Positions 1-9,736 of a stretch of DNA of 64,000 nucleotides are shown piece by piece (positions within the stretch are counted from its first letter, which is position 1; every line of letters begins with the position of its first letter). Below the pieces are notes generated by a model. The model had not been told where the DNA came from. It did no database searches and saw only the letters and a program-made list of their open reading frames with translations. The translations under genes were made by a program, and so were the position numbers. This stretch comes from Achatina immaculata. Its lineage: Eukaryota > Mollusca > Gastropoda > Stylommatophora > Achatinidae. The stretch is taken from contig CM019709.1 in assembly GCA_009760885.1 (NCBI GenBank), forward strand, positions 31,895,906 to 31,959,905. Direction: 5' to 3'.

Positions 1-59
1 GGGGTGGGGTGGGGTGGGGGGGGAGAGGAAAGGGAGAGGGGTTTGCAACAGTTAAAATT

Positions 60-165
60 TCTCTCAGAGGCCCTGTATCTATGTCACGTGGCATCTGCAC
101 GTCATAAGGGTGTCAAGTTTTAGTGCCTTCTCATTTATAGGCCACTACAGCATCTGAGGTAGGGA
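60..165. repeat. Interspersed repeat copy, shared with 20090-20180
   Basis: This segment resembles 20090-20180 along its whole length. Shared pieces include catctgcacgtcataagg versus catttgcacgccgtaggg, and aggccactacagcatctgag versus aggccactgtagcgtttgag. The similarity shows a dispersed repeat, but no coding potential or terminal structure is visible and I cannot name the family. A G-rich simple tract (1-40) precedes it. Confidence 0.5.
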
Positions 166-298
166 TGCCAGCACCTGGCCTTGCCTGTTTTCATAGGGAA
201 GCGCCCCCCCCCCAACATGTGCTAGTTTTTCGAGGCTGAGTGAACCTCCGGTGCCGGTTGGTCCAAAAAAAAAAAAACCAAACAAACAAACAAAAATT

Positions 299-380
299 CC
301 ACCCAGGCGCGAAATCGAACAGCAAACCTTCTGGTCGGCAAGCGAGTGTACTAACTACTACATCATCGGGTAGCTTCCTG
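299..380 (-). repeat. tRNA-derived SINE head (degenerate)
   Basis: On the minus strand an A-box-like stretch (gatgtagtagttagtacac) is followed about 30 nt later by a B-box-like gttcgatttc. This is the internal pol III promoter layout of tRNA-derived SINEs. An A-rich stretch (265-295 on the plus strand) lies downstream of the head on the plus strand only. The boxes are degenerate and no cloverleaf is intact, so this is read as a SINE relic and not a tRNA gene. Confidence 0.45.
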
Positions 381-1020
381 TATGTATGCTTGCATACCTG
401 TGTGTGTTTGTGTACGTGCGCGCGCGCCCGCGTACACAGGGCTGGATCCAAGTCTGGGTGGCTACATTCAAATAAAAATTGGCTGCTCTATGAAAAACAA
501 AAAACAAAACGTTGAAGGCAAAAGAGAAAAAGGACGACTCAGGGCATCACGGAAAGTGAATGTGTTTTGCAAGACGGCGGTCAACTTGCACAAGAGCGCA
601 ATGCATTCTGGGAGGCTGTGAGAGTGACAACGCTCTGGAAAGGACACGTCACATGAAAGAATGATGGCGAGGGGAATGTTGAATTCATTAAATACCACTT
701 TCGTATAAATGAAAATTTTTCCCGTTTTGTTTAATCAGAAAATATGGGACCTGGCCTCCCTTTCCCCCAACCCCCACCCTTCCCCTCTTCCCTCCCTCCC
801 CCGTGTGACATCGTAGTTATGCCATCATGTATATGTATGTCTTGTATGTAACTACACGGTCATAATGTATGTGTGACTGTTTACATATATTTCTAAGACA
901 TTTTTGTGCAAACAAAACACAGCATGTTCTGAAGATGTGTGCTTATGATTGAATAAAGCATGTGAAACCAGCATGTGCTGAGCATATCTTCATATGTGCG
1001 TGTGTCTGAATATGTAGAAA

Positions 1021-1687
1021 GACAGTCCTCGCTTTTCGACGGGGTTTAGTTCCAATCTCTGCGTCGGAAAGTGGAAAGAACGTAAAGCGAAGTTTACTGA
1101 ATAAACAGGCTTGCTCTAAAACATAAAGATAAACTGAGTGACCTTATAATTTGAAAAAAAAATTAAAACAAGTAGTTTAATATTAAATAAGTACTGTACA
1201 CTCTAACAAACATACCAGAACAATATGGTATAGAAGTGAAGAACCGTTTCGAAATCCTGATGGCTGTACAGGAGGAGATGACACCAGATGAATTGGCTAC
1301 GCAGGCCAAAGATATCTTAATAACAACAGTTAAAGACATGGTTCCAGTAAAGAAAACACAAAAGAATGGATGGATTACAGCAGGCACACTAGAATTGATA
1401 AAACAACGTAGAGAAATGAAGATGCAATGGAAAGTGACAAACAACAACAAAGAGAAATATAAAACTTTAACTAAAGAAGTACGAAGAAACATAAGAAAAG
1501 ACAAAAAACAATACATGCAAGATTGTTGTGAAAGAATAGAAGAACATCAGAAGTGTGGAAGAGATAGTGAAAAAGAACTCTAAAAGAATAGTTGTAAATT
1601 CATGATAGGAATTCCTACTATTTTAAACTATCCATGATCGGAAAAACGAATCGTTGTACAGTGGCTCGTCGAAAAGCGGGGACTATC
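1021..1687. mobile_element. Non-autonomous TIR DNA transposon (pogo/Tigger-like ends)
   Basis: Positions 1021-1041 and 1667-1687 form inverted repeats that match at 19 of 21 positions, with the core cgcttttcgacg. A TA dinucleotide lies near both ends, which would suit a Tc1/mariner-superfamily (pogo/Tigger-type) insertion, but the exact ends are not certain. The 667-bp element has no transposase. Its interior carries a piece of an RTE-1 reading frame (1236-1583), so it is either a host for an RTE insertion or a MITE that carries RTE sequence. Confidence 0.5.
1236..1583 (+). pseudogene. RTE-1 ORF fragment (endonuclease to RT linker)
   Basis: An open stretch of about 115 codons ends in a segment reading EEHQKCGRDSEKE. 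The same KCGRDSEK segment starts the long RTE-1 frame at 53676-54947 on the minus strand. In that copy it sits just before the RT domain, so this fragment corresponds to the linker between the APE-type endonuclease and the reverse transcriptase. It is lysine- and arginine-rich and carries no catalytic motif. It lies inside the TIR element 1021-1687 and is truncated at both ends, so it cannot be functional. Confidence 0.6.
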
Positions 1688-1689
1688 TG

Positions 1690-2320
1690 TATATACATTT
1701 ATAGTATAACAAGTGTTGGTTCGTGCTTTGTCTGTGTAAAATAATCCGTTCTCTGTGAATGAAGGAAAGTCACGCCCCCGTTAACGAGAAGAGATAATTT
1801 ATTCTCGACAACACTAATTAACTTTCGCCTTGCGACCACGGGGCGTCTTTGGTAACCTAGTATTCCACTCTCCAGCAAACACAGAGTCACATAAGTGGGT
1901 CTTTCCTATCCAGTTTCATCCGTCAGATGCTTTTCTCCAGTTTCCACCATCAAGCACGTCAACATTACAATTCCATGTCCAGATTTCTCGCTATTGTCTT
2001 TCTTGACCTACGCATACCTTTGCCCTCTGACCCCATTTAACCTTTCCATTCCGCTTCTCAACTGTTGCCACTATTGTTCTGCTTCGTGTTGGCTGGTACT
2101 AACAGATGCTAAACCAGTGCTGCTTTGTTCGCAGCTATCTTATCGCCGAACAGTGCCAAAATATGAGATGTAATCGTTTACTTTTTCTCAGCTTGTGGCA
2201 GGAGAGGATATCCACAAGGGGTTATTGGATGGTTACGTAGAGATGACTTTAAAAAGAATTAATAGTAAATGGAGGTGTATGGTTCAATTTCACAAAACGG
2301 AGTGATGAAAGTGAGCATAA
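1690..2320. other. No gene recognised
   Basis: Mixed-composition DNA with only short unassigned open frames. No motif, tandem repeat or RNA gene was recognised. Position 2268-2295 (aatggaggtgtatggtt) recurs in reverse complement near 40440, so at least the right end belongs to a dispersed repeat. Confidence 0.4.
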
Positions 2321-2326
2321 ACAAGA

Positions 2327-2650
2327 ATGGCAGAAAGTAAGATGAACACATATCACTTATTTTACCTCAACATCTTTTATGCCATTATGTGCAAGCGATG
2401 CGACATGAAGTGTACAGGGAGAACTGGCTTACTCTTAGGAGATCGGTTTCGTCAGCGTCTGAACAACATATCCAAGGCGGCACTGATACCGGTAGCCACG
2501 CACTTTTACCAAGTAGACCACCACAGAAAACGGGGCATCTCTGTCGCTGCAGTCCGCTCTTGTTTTTCCGATGAACCATTTTGGAAAGCTCAAGAACAGC
2601 GCCTTATTTTCAAGGACTGGATGTCTCTACCCAGTTGGGACTAACAATAA
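2327..2650 (+). pseudogene. GIY-YIG-type endonuclease relic, Penelope-like element
   Basis: The frame contains a cysteine pair and a TGRTGLLLGDRFRQRL-type stretch, followed by VATHF, a histidine-rich DHH, and a terminal EQRLIFKDWMSLPSWD. This order (C..C, G.TGR..L..R, VA.HF, a late conserved E, and a final leucine/glycine tail) matches the C-terminal GIY-YIG endonuclease of Penelope-like retroelements. I infer this from motif order only. The upstream reverse transcriptase is missing, and the expected tyrosines and the C-terminal glycine-leucine are altered. It is probably a dead 3' fragment. Confidence 0.5.
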
Positions 2651-2659
2651 ATTCAGCTT

Positions 2660-3310
2660 TCTTTAAACTACTTTACATTTCCATCTAGCTCCTATCTCCT
2701 GCCTACTTCTGCTATTCGTGTCCTAGTTTCTTGTATTAGCCCCACTCACTTCGCTGCACTTTTTTTTAAATTCTCGCCGCAGGCTATTTAAGATTAAATT
2801 TCCAGCCATTTCTGTCCTTCTCTAGCTATCAGAGGGCTTTGCTAGCTGCCTTGTCTAGACATCCTAAGCAGTCTTGTCCTCTCCAGTGTTCTCTTTTCAC
2901 CTTGAGCTTTCTCTCATTCACAACCGCCCCAATATTGTTTCCTCACTTTTATTATGTGCGTCATCTGGGCCATGTGTATCTGATGGAAGCAAGCTTGGGG
3001 TGGGGGGGGGGGGGCACCTGAAGCATGACACCATGTTGTTTACCATACAGTGCCCCTTGTCATCCTTCCTTTACTTCATTTCTTAGGCAATCGCCTGCTT
3101 CCACTTTGTGCCTACCAGATTCAGCCTACGAACCTGGGTTGTGGTTAACTCGCCACTGGCGATTACACTGATCCGATACAATAATCACTGGAATCGGATC
3201 CAATTCGAGTTAGCAGAATTTGTACTGCGTCTAATCCTAGAATCGATTCCTCCTAATCCTGAGTACGAACTTAGCCTGCCAGTTCCTTAACAAGCGTACG
3301 ATGATGATAT
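2660..3310. other. No gene recognised; pyrimidine-rich repeat-like DNA
   Basis: T- and C-rich sequence following the GIY-YIG relic, with a poly-G run at 3000-3014. It may be the 3' untranslated part of the Penelope-like element. The composition resembles 52790-53200, but I could not align them convincingly by eye. Confidence 0.3.
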
Positions 3311-3317
3311 GCCAGTC

Positions 3318-3835
3318 TCCATTCATTCGTTCATTTGCGTGTCCCTTGCGAAACTTTGCCTCCCTAACACCTCTCTTATAGGCCTCTCGGTTGTAAGCAA
3401 GATGCCCTGCTGTTGATGCATCCATTCGCACATCATTGGCAGTATCTTGTTGCCATCTTCATCTTGGTCTTCCTCTCTTTCTTTTTCCCGTTATGTACCC
3501 TTCCAAGACTGTCCTCTCCAGACTTTCATAACATTTAACCTCTCTCTTTAATCGTTTCTACAAGACAACCTTCTTCAATATTAAGTTCTTGTAAAAATGG
3601 ATATATATATATTTTTTCTTTTTTGTGTCCATGATATTTGAAGAACTCTTCTGCGACATTTAAATTCCAAGGCGATTGTGTGTTTCTCAGCTGTTTTGTT
3701 AAGTGCCCAGGTCTCACCGGCATATGTTGCGATGGGAAAAATGCATGCGCATAAAAATTTAATTTTTATAGTTCAGTCTGTACTTCTCCACAGATTCTTT
3801 AGTCCAGTTTCTCTATCTGACTAAAATCTTAATCA
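3318..3835 (-). mobile_element. RTE-1 3' end (5'-truncated)
   Basis: Minus-strand copy of the RTE-1 C-terminal coding region and tail. It matches 53219-53720 and the end of 38634-39752 block by block: the CETWTLNKTAEKH-like segment, the NIEEGWLV-like segment, and the terminal ...caagggacacgcaaatgaa. The tail is an ATGA-type short repeat (3321-3336). Several stops and frameshifts are present. The 5' end is cut near 3835, typical of incomplete target-primed reverse transcription. Confidence 0.75.
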
Positions 3836-4290
3836 GTAAGAGCCATGTAATAGCACGTGACCTCAGCTTCTGATCCGGTACAAAATGAGTGCCTGATTGC
3901 ACAAGGCATAAACTCTCCGGCAGCAAAGATGTCGTACATAAAAAAAAAAGATCCAGATAAAATTATAAATGATAATAAATTTGCCACAACGTCATTGCTA
4001 TTTATGAAACAGCGGGTAATAACGTGATGACACTAGAATCGACTGTCATTTATAGGGCACGAGAAGAATTTTAAAACAATACAGAAACTTTGTCATCAGT
4101 TACAATAAAAATGGCGTTGTTTCTCAGTACAGCATGACATGACGTGATGGATGATAACAGCAAGTGTTCGTGTGTCGTGGGTGTTGTTCGGTAGCCTGAG
4201 AGGTAAGGAAGAGATCGGAGCACCAGCAGACCTGTCCGGAGTGTAAGGATGACGATCTTAGTCAGAATGTATGTAACTGGCCAGTTAAGA

Positions 4291-5930
4291 ACTGACATGT
4301 AAGCGTTTACTGTTTTCAAGGGGTGGGTGAAAACTGAGATGTAATCGTTTACTGTTTTCTAGGGGATGAGAGAAAACTGAGATGTAAATGTTTACTGTTT
4401 TCTAGGGGATGAGAGAAAAGTGAGATGTAAATGTTTACTGTTTTCTAGGGGATGAGAGAAAAATGAGATGTAAATGTTTACTGTTTTCTAGGGGATGAGA
4501 GAAAAGTGAGATGTAAATGTTTACTGTTTTCTAGGGGGTGAGAGAAAAGTGAGATGTAAATGTTTACTGTTTTCTAGGGGATGAGAGAAAAATGAGATGT
4601 AAATGTTTACCGTTTTCTAGGGGATGAGAGAAAAGTGAGATGTAAATGTTTACTGTTTTCTAGGGGGTGAGAGAAAAATGAGATGTAAATGTTTACTGTT
4701 TTCTAGGGGATGAGAGAAAAATGAGATGTAAATGTTTTCTGTTTTCTAGGAGGTGAGAGAAAAGTGAGATGTAAATGTTTACTGTTTTCTAAGGGGTGAG
4801 AGAAAACTGAGATGTAATGTTTACTGTTTTCTAGGAGCTGAGAGAAAAGTGAGATGTAAATGTTTACTGTTTTCTAGGGGGTGAGAGAAAAGTGAGATGT
4901 AAATGTTTACTGTTTTCTAGGGGGTGAGAGAAAAGTGAGATGTAAATGTTTACTGTTTTCTAGGGGGTGAGAGAAAAATTAGATGTAAATGTTTACTGTT
5001 TTCTAGGGGGTGAGAGAAAAGTGAGATGTAAATGTTTACTGTTTTATAGGGGGTGAGAGAAAACTGAGATGTAAATGTTTACTGTTTTCTAGGGGGTGAG
5101 AGAAAAGTGAGATGTAAATGTTTACTGTTTTCTAGGAGGTGAGAGAAAAGTGAGATGTAAATGTTTACTGTTTTCTAAGGGGTGAGAGAAAAGTGAGATG
5201 TAAATGTTTACTGTTTTATAGGGGGTGAGAGAAAACTGAGATGTAAATGTTTACTGTTTTCTAAGGGGTGAGAGAAAAGTGAGATGTAAATGTTTACTGT
5301 TTTCTAGGAGCTGAGAGAAAAGTGAGATGTAAATGTTTACTGTTTTCTAGGGGGTGAGAGAAAAGTGAGATGTAAATGTTTACTGTTTTATAGGGGGTGA
5401 GAGAAAACTGAGATGTAAATGTTTACTGTTTTCTAGGGGGTGAGAGAAAACTGAGATGTAAATGTTTACTGTTTTCTAGGGGGTGAGAGAAAAGTGAGAT
5501 GTAAATGTTTACTGTTTTCTAAGGGGTGAGAGAAAAGTGAGATGTAAATGTTTACTGTTTTCTAAGGGGTGAGAGAAAAAGTGAGATGTAAATGTTTACT
5601 GTTTTCTAAGGGGTGAGAGAAAACTGAGATGTAAATGTTTACTGTTTCGTAAGAGTGGAGTGAAGACGAGCTGGGAGGTTTACTGTTTTCTAGGCGTGGG
5701 GGAACTGAGGTGTAAGCATTGACTATTTTCTAGAAGAAAAGGAAGACTGAGATGTAAGCGCTTACTGTTCTGGGACGAAGGGAGGAGTAAGTTGGGGAGT
5801 GGGGAGAGGGGTATTGAGATGTAACGTTTTGCTGTTTAAGAGAGGTGGAAGAATTAAGGTTTTTTGGAGGGGAAGGGAGAGGGGTGAATTTAAGATGTAC
5901 GGTTTACTTGCAGGAGAAGGGAAGTAAGTT
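4291..5930. repeat. 43-bp minisatellite array, about 32 regular copies
   Basis: From 4291 to about 5660 a 43-bp unit repeats without spacers. Each unit contains gatgtaaatgtttactg, then ttttctaggg, then gtgagagaaaa. Units differ mainly in a G/A choice after tctag (gggg, gggga, gagg, aagg, gagct) and in gtgag versus ctgag. Three or four much-diverged copies continue to about 5930. Both strands are interrupted by stops in each unit, so it is non-coding. Confidence 0.95.
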
Positions 5931-6087
5931 ATTCAAGTTACTGAAAAAAAGGGAAGATTGTAGGGAATAGGGTATCAACATAACGAGGCAATAGATCATA
6001 TGTGATTACCATTCAATGAACATTTCAATTTCAATTATTTATATGATTTCATTCAAGAGTTCTGTTATTCAATAAAGTTTATGCTTA

Positions 6088-6335
6088 GTTTGACAGATCA
6101 AAGGCTCTAGTCAGACAATTTGACAGACCAAAAGGCTCTAGTCAGACAGTGTGATAGACAAAAAGGTTCTAGTCATGCAGTTTGACAGACCAAAAGGCTC
6201 TGGTCAGACAGTGTGATAGACAAAAAGGCTCTAGCCATGCAGTTTGACAGACCAAAAGGCTCTAGTCGGACAGTTTGACAGCCAAAAGGCTCTAGTCAGA
6301 CAGTCTGACATACCAAAGGCTCTAGTCAGACATTT
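6088..6335. repeat. 31-bp minisatellite, about 8 copies
   Basis: The unit is built from tttgacagaccaaaagg followed by ctctagtcagacag. Copies show small indels (a missing a or g) and substitutions such as catgcag for cagacag. The array sits just past the decayed end of the 43-bp array but shares no sequence with it. Confidence 0.9.
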
Positions 6336-7130
6336 TGTAAGTTTCAGTGACTGTTTGCTGTTTTGTTCAAGGACATTGTCAAACTCCTAAAAGCTGAACT
6401 AAATACACTGTGCAACAAAAAGAAACTTTTTTTATTTCTTCATAAAATGTGTCATTTTCCACGGAAAGTGGGATGAGAAAAAGAAAAAAGAATAAGACTC
6501 AAGAAAGTTTGTATTACGGGTATCTCTAGTTTTTTTATATTTGTAATTTTCAAGTGTTGTGTGAGAACTAAATACTCACTTCAGTCATTCTTGTGGGAGG
6601 ACTAACTATAACACAATTTCCTTGTTTACTGTTTTCTATTTCTTGTGTATTCTAGTTCTGGGGCATCTCTTGTGACATTCCAGCAGTAGTCAGCGAAGAT
6701 AGGTGTGTTCCACTTGCCTGGGTACCTTCTTCCCGTTGATGCAACGTTTTGATGGAAGCACCCCCCCCCCTCTTTTCATGTTCGTCACTCGCTGAACCAC
6801 AGTTTAAGGGGGAAGAAGTCAAGATGACAATCCATGAAGTGAATCTTGAGTGACATGTTGCAACCTGATTGTTAGTATGTTGTCAGAGGTTCATTAACAG
6901 CCACGACAGAGTTTTAAGATCTTCGATTTTTCGGAAAGTTATGTTCTTCGTTATCCCCAATCTGATATGGAAAGAGGACACAATGATTTCATTATGGACA
7001 ACTGGGGCAGTTTGCTGGACATTCTTGTTTCCTGGCTCCGGTATTCTCCTTTCAGGCCAGACTTTTCTTATGTAGCATAGGAAGACCTATCTCGGCTCTT
7101 CCACCCACACAGAAAGTAAATATTTGGCGT
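6336..7130. other. No gene recognised
   Basis: AT-rich unassigned DNA with short open frames only (for example 6869-7075). No catalytic motif, RNA gene or clear repeat was seen. Confidence 0.4.
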
Positions 7131-7133
7131 ACC

Positions 7134-7500
7134 CTAACTGCACTCATTCCGAGTAAAATTCCAAGCACCTCCAGGTCCAATAACCTGCCATTCATGGTCT
7201 TCATACTTAATTGCCTGGAGAACCATTTTCATGTTTTCGGATCTTGTGAAGGCTCCGGGGGATGTTTCTCGATCACTTTCCCCGCCAGACTTCCAGGACG
7301 TGAAGATCTGGTTCAATAGGGACAGGGGAGTTATCTCCACTTCGTACTGGTGGTGTAGCTGACGGGATATTTGGATAGTTCAAGGTCCAGTTATTCTTTC
7401 CCGGCATTCCATGCTGAAGAGGTGGCACCATAGGGAAATAAGGATCATTAACGTCATCAGAAGGCTCTCGGCGTAGCACGGGAATGGCAAAATGCATTGA
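7134..7500 (-). pseudogene. Degraded multicopy-type ORF fragment (YPNIPSA motif)
   Basis: Two overlapping minus-strand frames read continuously if one frameshift near 7290-7330 is allowed. Recognisable pieces are NYPNIPSATPPVRSGD and KYEDHEWQVIG. I recall similar YPNIPSA and HEWxVxGD segments in multicopy invertebrate ORFs of unknown function that are often found beside transposons, but I cannot name the family. No start codon context, signal peptide or complete domain is visible. Treated as a fragment of a repeated gene, not a host gene. Confidence 0.3.
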
Positions 7501-8278
7501 TGATCCTTTATTACTCGGCCAACCATAGAGATGTACGGTACATATATTACAGAAAATACAAGGCCCAGGGCTTGTCTTGATCTCTTACCTTACAATCGAA
7601 ATAATGATGATATGGTGTCTTGACTAGGAAGTAAACGCACGTTTCTGAGATGAAAAAAGTCACTTCACAACACACACAACAAAAGTTGTTTAAATTTTAC
7701 ACATTTCTACTACATCTTGAAACTCAAACCCTAAACAAAACAATGTTTATATAAACAGAACCTTCTTAAAATTCAGTGTATAAACAGCACAACAAAATGA
7801 AGTACGTGTAAACAATTTGGCTCCCTTTAGAATATTGTCCATGAACTCAACAGTGTCAGCCTAAATTCTATGGCTAGAAAAATATCCTAGATATGAATAT
7901 TTTAAAATTGCTATAAAACATAACAGGAGCAATATAACAGTAAGAGATAACTTCGGGTAGAAAAAAGTCACATTCGCTTTTCTTATATTAAAATTAATCA
8001 GATTTGATTATTTGAAACGCTCGGAGTCGTGTGTTATGTGTTGCCCAGCGATATCTGCGTCAGTACGTGCTACACAAAGTAGCACCCTTTGTTTTGTTAA
8101 GATGACACACAATCGAGTCACAGAGACCTGATATCTGTGGCAGATTCCCGTGTCACGCTATACCAGCTGTTTAAGTCGGTCCGTGACAGTATTTTGTCAC
8201 GAAATATGCCCGGACAATATACGAGATACGGCTTCCATTTTTCATTTCTTCATTCTGGTAAATGACTTCCAGATAGAT

Positions 8279-8337
8279 TGAACTTTTCGCTCCCTCTTTC
8301 TCTCTATTTTTCTCTTTATTTCTGTCTCTTTTTCTCC

Positions 8338-8378
<41 letters not shown>

Positions 8379-8421
8379 ACTTCTCTCATTTTCTGTTATT
8401 TTTTTTCTTTCAAAATTTTTA

Positions 8422-8482
<61 letters not shown>

Positions 8483-8700
8483 TCACTCATTTTCTGTTAT
8501 TTTTTTCTTTCAAAATTTTTATCATTCTCTCTCTCTCAACCTACTTCTTCCTCTCTCTTTTCTTTTTCTCTCACTACTCTTTTTCTCTCACTACTCTCTT
8601 TCTCTCTTTTCTCTCTCTCTCTCTTTTCTCTCTCATTCTTTCTCTTACTATCTTTCTCTTACTATCTTTCTCTTTTATCTTGTTATCTTATTTGTCTTTC
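8279..8700. repeat. CT/TC-rich simple-sequence tract with internal duplication
   Basis: Pure pyrimidine stretches on the plus strand. A block reading cattttctgttattttttt then ctttcaaaatttttatcatt occurs twice (about 8386 and 8490), so a roughly 110-bp segment was duplicated inside the tract. The long serine/leucine open frame across it is an artefact of composition. Confidence 0.9.
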
Positions 8701-8844
8701 TCTCAAAAGTTATCTTAGACTGCTCTTACAGACATCAAATACAGTTAACTGTTCATTCTGAATAGTCCCGAAGTTTTTGTTTAGTAGATGGTCATTTGTA
8801 TATGTATGTAGTTACTTCTGTACTGAGTGAATGTTTAAGAGCGA

Positions 8845-9031
8845 AACGTAAATGTTATATTTTATTTTATGTCTCTCAGCTTCAATGTTAGTTATGTTTG
8901 TTATATGAACAGCATATTTATAGAATGTCTGGAATAGAGTGAAAGATGTATGATAAAGGGCAGAATGTCAGACGGGCCTGCGTCCCAATTCTTAACCCTT
9001 TTGAAATAAAGATCAATCAATCAATCAATCA
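8845..9031 (+). mobile_element. CR1/L2-like retrotransposon 3' end
   Basis: Matches 21646-21832 over nearly its whole length, including gaatgtctggaa, gtatgataaaggg and cttttgaaataaagatc, and ends in a CAAT-type tail (9006-9031). The same 3' end appears on the minus strand at 36938-37020 in the copy that still carries RT sequence. That link identifies the family. Only the 3' untranslated end is present here. Confidence 0.7.
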
Positions 9032-9149
9032 TTCTCGTGCTCTCTCCCTCTCTCTTTTTTCTCTTTCCCTCCCCCCCCTCTCTTTTTCTCCCTCTTTTCT
9101 CTCTCGTATACTCTCCCTCCCACCCCATCCCTCCCTCTCCACTCCCAGT

Positions 9150-9711
9150 ACAGACTGCAGATCAGCACAAAGAACTAGAAATTCTACCCCTCAAATATAG
9201 AAATATGTTTAACAAACTCATATTTGTTTATAGAATTTTGTCGCACAACGCTCCAACTTACTTATGGCCATTGTTTACGTCCAGCATTAATTAGAGCCAC
9301 TCAGTCAGTCAGTCATTTGCATGTCTCTTGCGGAACTTTGCCTCCCTAACAGCTCTCCTGTAAGCCTCTCGGTTGTGAGCAAGATGGCCTGCTGCTGATG
9401 CACCCATTTGCAAATCATCAACGACGTCTTGCAACCATTTTCGCCTTGGTCTTCCTCTCTTTCTTTTTTTCCATTATGTACCTATCCAAGACTGCCATCT
9501 CTAGATTATCATGACGTTAATGTAGTCAACAAAAAACATAGCCAATGTTTAAGAAATTGTCTTCTTACTAAACTCAGGTTTGATCTGTACAAGAAAAGCC
9601 TTGCATATTCTGCGGTACAGCTCTGGAACTCCTTCCCCTACCATTTAAAATCCATTAGTAATACTTCATCCTTTAACTCTAGCTTTTTTTCAGTATTTAC
9701 TGGCTGGTAAC
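9150..9711 (+). pseudogene. CR1/L2-like RT C-terminal fragment, split by an RTE-1 insertion
   Basis: Two plus-strand parts, about 9150-9291 and 9517-9711, read as one frame once the RTE-1 insertion (9292-9516) and one copy of its TTAAT duplication are removed. Across the join the frame reads SSIN then VVNKKHSQC. Downstream segments KKSLAYSAVQLWNSFP and SFNSSF match the end of CR1/Jockey-superfamily RT ORFs, and the related minus-strand copy at 37252-37479 has KKSFSYSAAHLWNAL at the same place. No catalytic YxDD remains here. Confidence 0.7.
9292..9516 (-). mobile_element. RTE-1 3' end inserted in a CR1/L2-like ORF
   Basis: Minus-strand 225-bp RTE-1 terminus carrying the same last segment as 18868-19092 (gcaaagttccgcaagagaca and onward). 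It is flanked by TTAAT at 9287-9291 and 9517-9521, which fits a short target-site duplication. Its tail on the plus strand reads actcagtcagtcagtcattt. Confidence 0.75.
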
Positions 9712-9736
9712 TATATGCCTCCATAGAATATCTAAT

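Noticed and set aside
4291..5660. CRISPR-like array of regular repeats
   Set aside because: Units are head-to-tail without unique spacers, and the context is eukaryotic. It is a minisatellite.
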